DNA from: Candidatus Gastranaerophilales bacterium
Lineage (GTDB): Bacteria > Cyanobacteriota > Vampirovibrionia > Gastranaerophilales > Gastranaerophilaceae
Reading direction: 5' to 3'
Length of the DNA: 6,457 nt
NCBI GenBank assembly: GCA_947630355.1
Contig: CANRHJ010000110.1
Span: 1-6,457 of the forward strand
Below, piece after piece: positions 5,129 to 6,457 of this stretch; the stretch's first letter is position 1, and every line of letters begins with the position of its first letter. The notes beneath the pieces are model-generated. The model ran no database searches. It was not told the DNA's origin and worked only from the letters and a program-made list of their open reading frames with translations. The position numbers and the translations under genes are program-made.

Positions 5129-6457
5129 TAGCATTATCCATGCAACTGCATATAGTATAATTGGGTTCCAAACCGCATATTTGGCAACTCACTGGAATCC
5201 TATATACTGGAACACCGCGTGTTTGATTGTAAATAGTGGATCACTTGAAGATGATGAAGATGTTGAATATGAAATCATTGAAGATGATGATGGTGAAAAG
5301 GTTCAAAAGAAAGAAAAAGGTACTGATTATGCTAAAGTAGCCAAAGCCTTAGGAGAAATTATCTCGCGTGGTATTAAGGTATCATTAGTAGATATTAATA
5401 AGTCAAGTTATAGCTTTGAGCCAGATGTGATGAATAATCAAATCTTATTTGGTATGAAAGCGTTAAGTAATGTTGGCGCGCCAGTTATTGAAATGATTAT
5501 AGCAAATAGACCATATGTTAGTTTTAAAGATTTCTTAAATAGATGTCCATTAAACAAGACGGCAATGATCTCATTGATTAAGAGTGGGGCTTTTGATAAT
5601 CTGGAGACCGCTTGGGCGAAAGAGTTAAATGTTCATCCAAGATATTTAATTATGGCTTATTATTTATCATTAAACTGTGATGCAAAGAAAAGACTAACAC
5701 TACAAAACTTTAATGGATTAATGCAGAAAGGGTTAATTCCAGAATCATTAAGTTTCCAAAAAGAAGTATTTGTATTTAATAAACTTTTAAAAGCCGAGAA
5801 AAAAGTTGGTAAATATTATGTATTTGATATAGATTGTGAGAATTTTTATTCAGATAATTTTGATGTAAATAAGTTAAATGTAATTAATGGCTTAACTTGT
5901 ATTTTACAGACAGATTGGGATAAAATTTATAAGAGTGTTATGGATGATGCAAGAGAATGGTTAAAGGAAAATCAAGACGAGGTGTTAAATGAGTTTAATC
6001 AGACCTTATTCTTAGAGACTTGGAATAAGTACGCATCAGATAACATCTCAGCGTGGGAAATGGACAGTTTATGTTTTTATTATAATGAGCATGAATTAGC
6101 CAATGTTAATAAGCATAAATATGGTATTAGTAACTTCTTTACAATGCCAGAGGTTCCAGAAGTAGATTATTTCTTTAAAAGAAATGGTAAAGATATTCCA
6201 ATCTATAAGACGCATAAAATTATTGGTACTGTTATTGGTAAAAATGATACTCGTTCATCTGTTGATTTATTAACAACTGATGGCGTAGTTAATGTTAAGT
6301 TTACAAAAGAATACTTTGCAATGATAGGGCGCCAGATATCTGAAGTACAAGAAGATGGAACAAAGAAAGTAAAAGAAAAGGGCTGGACTACAAGAGGAAC
6401 AAAGTTATTGATTAACGGGTTTAGAAGAGAAGATACTTTTGTAGCAAAAGCTTATAA
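5129..6457 (+). CDS. dnaE: DNA polymerase III alpha subunit, exon 3: C-terminal part, open at window end
   Basis: Completes Phe862 and continues to residue 1304 without a stop. The window ends two bases into the next codon. It starts SIIHATAYSIIGFQTAYL (863-880), equivalent to FNKSHSAAY of E. coli DnaE, then HWNPIYWNTACLIVNSGS. An acidic stretch (about 901-918, LEDDEDVEYEIIEDDDGE) separates this from a helix-hairpin-helix-type segment (about 966-998, QILFGMKALSNVG...RPYVSFKDF). After a long lysine- and asparagine-rich part, the last 90 or so residues (TVIGKNDTRSSVDLL, FTKEYFAMIGRQI, TKLLINGFRREDTF) look like an OB-fold nucleic-acid-binding domain. The first bases have no start codon or SD, so the segment is only expressed through splicing from exons 1 and 2. 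The TAA at 6455-6457 is out of frame. Confidence 0.93.

Noticed and set aside
1276..6457. Polymerase as a frameshifted or degraded pseudogene, or interrupted by inteins or a group II intron
   Set aside because: Both interruptions have complete group I cores with P1, P10, P4 and P7 and join in frame. There are no intein splicing motifs and no group II domain V-like hairpin.
6455..6457. TAA at the window end as the polymerase stop
   Set aside because: It is out of frame: the codons read GCT TAT AA-, so the gene continues beyond the window.
1..6457. tRNA genes, CRISPR arrays, insertion sequences, attachment sites
   Set aside because: I saw no cloverleaf, spaced direct repeats, transposase or terminal inverted repeats on either strand.

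Overview
The window looks like an AT-rich piece of a tailed-phage (or prophage) genome from a Firmicutes host. Reasons are the strong AGGAGG-type ribosome binding sites, tight gene packing on the + strand, a phage-type DNA polymerase III alpha subunit, and three kinds of phage-associated mobile parts: a free-standing GIY-YIG endonuclease, a group I intron carrying a second GIY-YIG endonuclease, and a small ORF-less group I intron. The exact host cannot be read from the sequence.

Layout. 18-497 is a small cysteine-containing protein, possibly DUF488-like. 494-522 is a consensus-like sigma70/sigmaA promoter overlapping its stop codon. 523-611 is a leader rich in inverted repeats. 612-1319 is a free-standing GIY-YIG homing endonuclease whose 3' end overlaps the next gene by 44 nt and carries that gene's Shine-Dalgarno. 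1276 to beyond the window end is one dnaE-type polymerase gene in three exons: 1276-3481, 4511-4889 and 5129->6457. Intron 1 (3482-4510) is a group I intron with an endonuclease gene (3666-4421) in its P6 loop. Intron 2 (4890-5128) is a 239-nt group I ribozyme with no ORF. The splice sites were placed by P1 and P10 pairing and by restoration of conserved polymerase motifs (NG|LMRLM and GYSF|SIIHATAYS). The joined frame is open for 1304 codons with no stop and runs off the window.

How it works together. The polymerase can only be made in full if both ribozymes splice. Each endonuclease would be expected to spread its own gene, and perhaps the neighbouring introns, into polymerase loci that lack them. 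Both endonuclease genes share a 19-nt leader block (15/19 identical) containing a TATAAT hexamer, and both have a Shine-Dalgarno that can be hidden in a hairpin. In intron 1 the last 22 endonuclease codons also encode helices of the ribozyme core. Together this resembles the arrangement known for the T4 td intron and I-TevI, where early translation of the endonuclease is prevented so that splicing can proceed. The regulatory part is inference from sequence. The split gene and the intron cores are well supported.
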